A stretch of 8,159 nucleotides of DNA from DATKDF01 sp035512795 (GTDB taxonomy: Bacteria; Acidobacteriota; Vicinamibacteria; Vicinamibacterales; SCN-69-37), in the NCBI GenBank assembly GCA_035512795.1, contig DATKDF010000269.1, forward strand, positions 1 to 8,159, read 5' to 3'. The notes under the pieces are model-generated. The model was not told where the DNA came from and did no database searches. It saw only the letters and a list, made by a program, of their open reading frames with translations. Each line of letters opens with the position of its first letter. Within the stretch, counting starts at the first letter, position 1. This document shows, piece after piece, positions 6,637 to 8,159 of this stretch. The position numbers and the translations under genes were made by a program.

Positions 6637-6658
6637 CGCCGGGAGTCGTCCCCGGGCG
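6637..6658 (+). other. G+C-rich imperfect hairpin after radA
   Basis: CGCCGGG (6637-6643) can pair with CCC-GGGCG (6651-6658, one bulged G at 6654) around a 7-nt loop. No T tract follows, so an intrinsic terminator is poorly supported. It lies 5 nt after the radA stop and just before the TAGAAT box, so it could mark a partial transcript boundary. In such G+C-rich sequence it could also be chance. Confidence 0.25.
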
Positions 6659-6664
6659 TCGCGC

Positions 6665-6670
6665 TAGAAT
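6665..6670 (+). promoter_or_regulatory. Candidate -10 box (TAGAAT) for a leaderless transcript
   Basis: TAGAAT differs from TATAAT at one position and stands out as an A/T-rich island in a G+C-rich spacer (6632-6678). Its last base is 8 nt before the A of the PIN/TRAM start codon, so transcription starting the usual 6-8 nt downstream would begin at or next to the ATG. No Shine-Dalgarno precedes that ATG, which fits leaderless initiation. No recognisable -35 box is seen at 16-18 nt upstream. TANNNT-driven leaderless mRNAs are common in several bacterial phyla; use here is inferred. Confidence 0.45.
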
Positions 6671-6678
6671 AACCGTCG

Positions 6679-7731
6679 ATGAACGGCTATCTGGTCGTCC
6701 GGGCCGTGTTCGTGCTCCTCGTGGTGTATACCGCGGTGGCGATCCGTCCCATCGAGGGGCACGCGGCACTCAACGCGGCGCTCGGTGGCGTGGTCGCCTT
6801 CATCATCGTGGTGACCGAAGCCCGGTTGCGCGACGCCGCCGTCACCAGCCTGTTCGGCGGGCTCATCGGTCTCGGCATCGGTCTCGCGATTGCGAGCGTC
6901 GTGGGCCGGGCGCTGTTCTGGGTCGATTTCGACAGCCGGGGCGTCCGGTTCCTGCACGGGATCATCATCATCGTCCTGCCGTACCTGGGCGTGGTGCTCG
7001 GTGCACGCAAGGGCGAGTGGCTCGAACCGGCCAAGTTCCTGTCGCTCTTCCGCGATGTCCGTCCCGAGAAGCGCTATCGCGTGCTCGACACGAGCGTGAT
7101 CATCGATGGCCGGCTTGCCGACATCGTCGAGACCGGGTTCCTCGACGGGACGCTCATCGTGCCCCAGTTCGTGCTGCAGGAACTGCAACGGGTAGCCGAT
7201 TCGTCAGACCCGATCCGGCGCAACCGGGGCCGCCGCGGGCTCGACGTGCTGCACCGGATGCAGAAGATGACCGGAGTCGAGATCACGATTTCCGACGTGG
7301 ACTTTCCGGACGTGCGCGACGTCGACATGAAGCTCATCGAGCTCGCGCAGTCGCTCCTCGGCCAGATCGTGACCAATGACTTCAACCTGAACAAGGTCGC
7401 GCAGTTACGGGGCATCGACGTGCTCAACGTCAACGAGCTGGCCAACGCCCTCCGGCCCGTCGTGCTGCCGGGTGAGCAGATGACCGTGTTCATCCTGAAA
7501 GAGGGCAAGGAGCAGAACCAGGGCGTGGCCTATCTCGATGACGGCACGATGGTCGTCGTCGACAACGCCCGGAACCGGATCGGCGGCAGCCTCGAGATCG
7601 TCGTCACCAGTGTCCTGCAGACGACGGCCGGACGGATGATTTTCGGACGGCTGGCCGAGCCGGGCGAGGGGCCATCCGACCGCAGCGAGCGCGAGGACAG
7701 CGGCCGCCGGCGGTCCGCCGCCCAGGCCTGA
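6679..7731 (+). CDS. Membrane-anchored PIN/TRAM domain protein (YacL-like)
   Basis: The 350-residue protein resembles Bacillus subtilis YacL in layout. The N-terminus has four hydrophobic segments, about 5-22, 31-46, 57-76 and 93-109. A PIN nuclease-fold domain follows (about 134-255), with acidic residues at the expected metal positions: D137 in RVLDTSVIIDGR, E168 in VLQELQ, D216 in DVDMKL and D234 in TNDFNLNKV. A TRAM domain, a probable RNA-binding beta barrel, spans about 262-324 (PGEQMTVFILKEG, GVAYLDDGTMVVV). A charged, Ser/Arg-rich tail closes it. With all four acidic residues kept it is probably an active RNase tethered to the inner face of the membrane, but the substrate is unknown. 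The ATG at 6679 has no Shine-Dalgarno and lies just after a TAGAAT box. In Firmicutes a homologue lies near radA and disA; here disA is absent between them. Confidence 0.9.
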   Translation: MNGYLVVRAVFVLLVVYTAVAIRPIEGHAALNAALGGVVAFIIVVTEARLRDAAVTSLFGGLIGLGIGLAIASVVGRALFWVDFDSRGVRFLHGIIIIVLPYLGVVLGARKGEWLEPAKFLSLFRDVRPEKRYRVLDTSVIIDGRLADIVETGFLDGTLIVPQFVLQELQRVADSSDPIRRNRGRRGLDVLHRMQKMTGVEITISDVDFPDVRDVDMKLIELAQSLLGQIVTNDFNLNKVAQLRGIDVLNVNELANALRPVVLPGEQMTVFILKEGKEQNQGVAYLDDGTMVVVDNARNRIGGSLEIVVTSVLQTTAGRMIFGRLAEPGEGPSDRSEREDSGRRRSAAQA

Positions 7732-7733
7732 TC

Positions 7734-8159
7734 GTGCCGTCCCTGCACTGGTGGCGCACGGTGTTCGTGCTGATTCCGGTCATCGGCGTTTACACCATCG
7801 TGCTCGGCACGCTGTCGCTCGCGTCGACCTTCGTCGATCGCGCCGGCACGTTCGCCCACCGTTGCGCCCGCTGGTGGGCCGGGCTCATTCTCGTCACGAG
7901 CGGCGTCCGGACGTCGCTTCGGGGCGCCGACCTGCCGCCGGCCGATCGCAGCTGTGTCTTCGTCGCCAACCACGCGAGCTTCTATGACATTCCGATCATC
8001 TTCACGACCGTCCCGCGACAGTTGCGCATTCTGGCCAAGGCGTCGCTCGGGCGGTTTCCCTTCATTGGCTGGCATCTGCAACGCAGCGGGCACCTGCTCG
8101 TCGACCGCCAGAACCCCGGCGCCTCGATCTTCAAGAAGATGCAGCGGCTGACCGCGCAG
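7734..8159 (+). CDS. plsC: 1-acyl-sn-glycerol-3-phosphate acyltransferase (PlsC family), 5' part
   Basis: The frame is open to the window edge, giving 142 codons; the C-terminal part is missing. The GTG at 7734, 2 nt after the PIN/TRAM stop, is the likely start, with a weak AGG at 7724-7726; a later start cannot be excluded. A hydrophobic segment at about 10-30 would anchor the protein in the inner membrane. The acyltransferase motif NHASFYD (79-85) contains the HX4D catalytic pair H80 and D85. Further on, LAKASLGRFPFIGW (100-113) and HLLVDR (120-125) match the next blocks of the PlsC family, including the Gly and Arg thought to bind glycerol phosphate. The enzyme would acylate lysophosphatidate to phosphatidate in phospholipid synthesis. 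The exact acyl acceptor cannot be settled from this fragment. Confidence 0.88.
   Translation, partial: MPSLHWWRTVFVLIPVIGVYTIVLGTLSLASTFVDRAGTFAHRCARWWAGLILVTSGVRTSLRGADLPPADRSCVFVANHASFYDIPIIFTTVPRQLRILAKASLGRFPFIGWHLQRSGHLLVDRQNPGASIFKKMQRLTAQ

Noticed and set aside
5000..6769. A 589-residue open frame on the minus strand across alr, radA and the PIN/TRAM start
   Set aside because: It is antisense to genes with full catalytic motifs. Its composition (rich in Arg, Gly, Pro, His and Asp) is what a G/C third-position bias produces on the opposite strand, and no family motif is seen.

Overview
The window is a high-G+C bacterial chromosome segment with eleven protein genes, all on the + strand and packed almost without gaps. 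It holds ordinary housekeeping genes and I saw no mobile element, CRISPR array, tRNA or rRNA. The strong G/C third-position bias and the order prs-rplY-pth-rpsF-rpsR-rplI-dnaB-alr-radA-PIN/TRAM gene suggest a free-living high-G+C bacterium. Acidobacteriota (Vicinamibacteria-like) is my best guess from general impression; the sequence does not prove it.

Layout: 1-170 is the 3' end of prs (PRPP synthetase). 199-855 is rplY/ctc (long-form ribosomal protein L25) and 864-1436 is pth (peptidyl-tRNA hydrolase, GTG start). A structured 70-nt spacer follows (1437-1506), with two hairpins, the second enclosed by a helix that pairs with the rpsF Shine-Dalgarno. This looks like the S6:S18 autoregulatory leader. 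Next come rpsF (1507-1977), rpsR (1974-2258), rplI (2286-2753), dnaB (2761-4122), alr (4119-5279) and radA (5276-6631). After a 47-nt spacer with a TAGAAT box sits a membrane-anchored PIN/TRAM protein (6679-7731). Last is the 5' part of a plsC-type acyltransferase (7734 to the window end).

The genes join nucleotide supply (prs), ribosome parts and translation rescue (rplY, pth, rpsF, rpsR, rplI), the replicative helicase (dnaB), peptidoglycan D-alanine supply (alr), recombination repair (radA), a probable RNA-related membrane nuclease and phospholipid synthesis (plsC). Three 4-nt stop/start overlaps (ATGA, GTGA, ATGA) and short spacers suggest a growth-linked operon with translational coupling. 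There may be a fresh transcription start before the PIN/TRAM gene.

No undescribed system is evident. The items most worth a second look are the rpsF leader, a possible leaderless start of the PIN/TRAM gene, and the long basic-then-acidic tail of S6.
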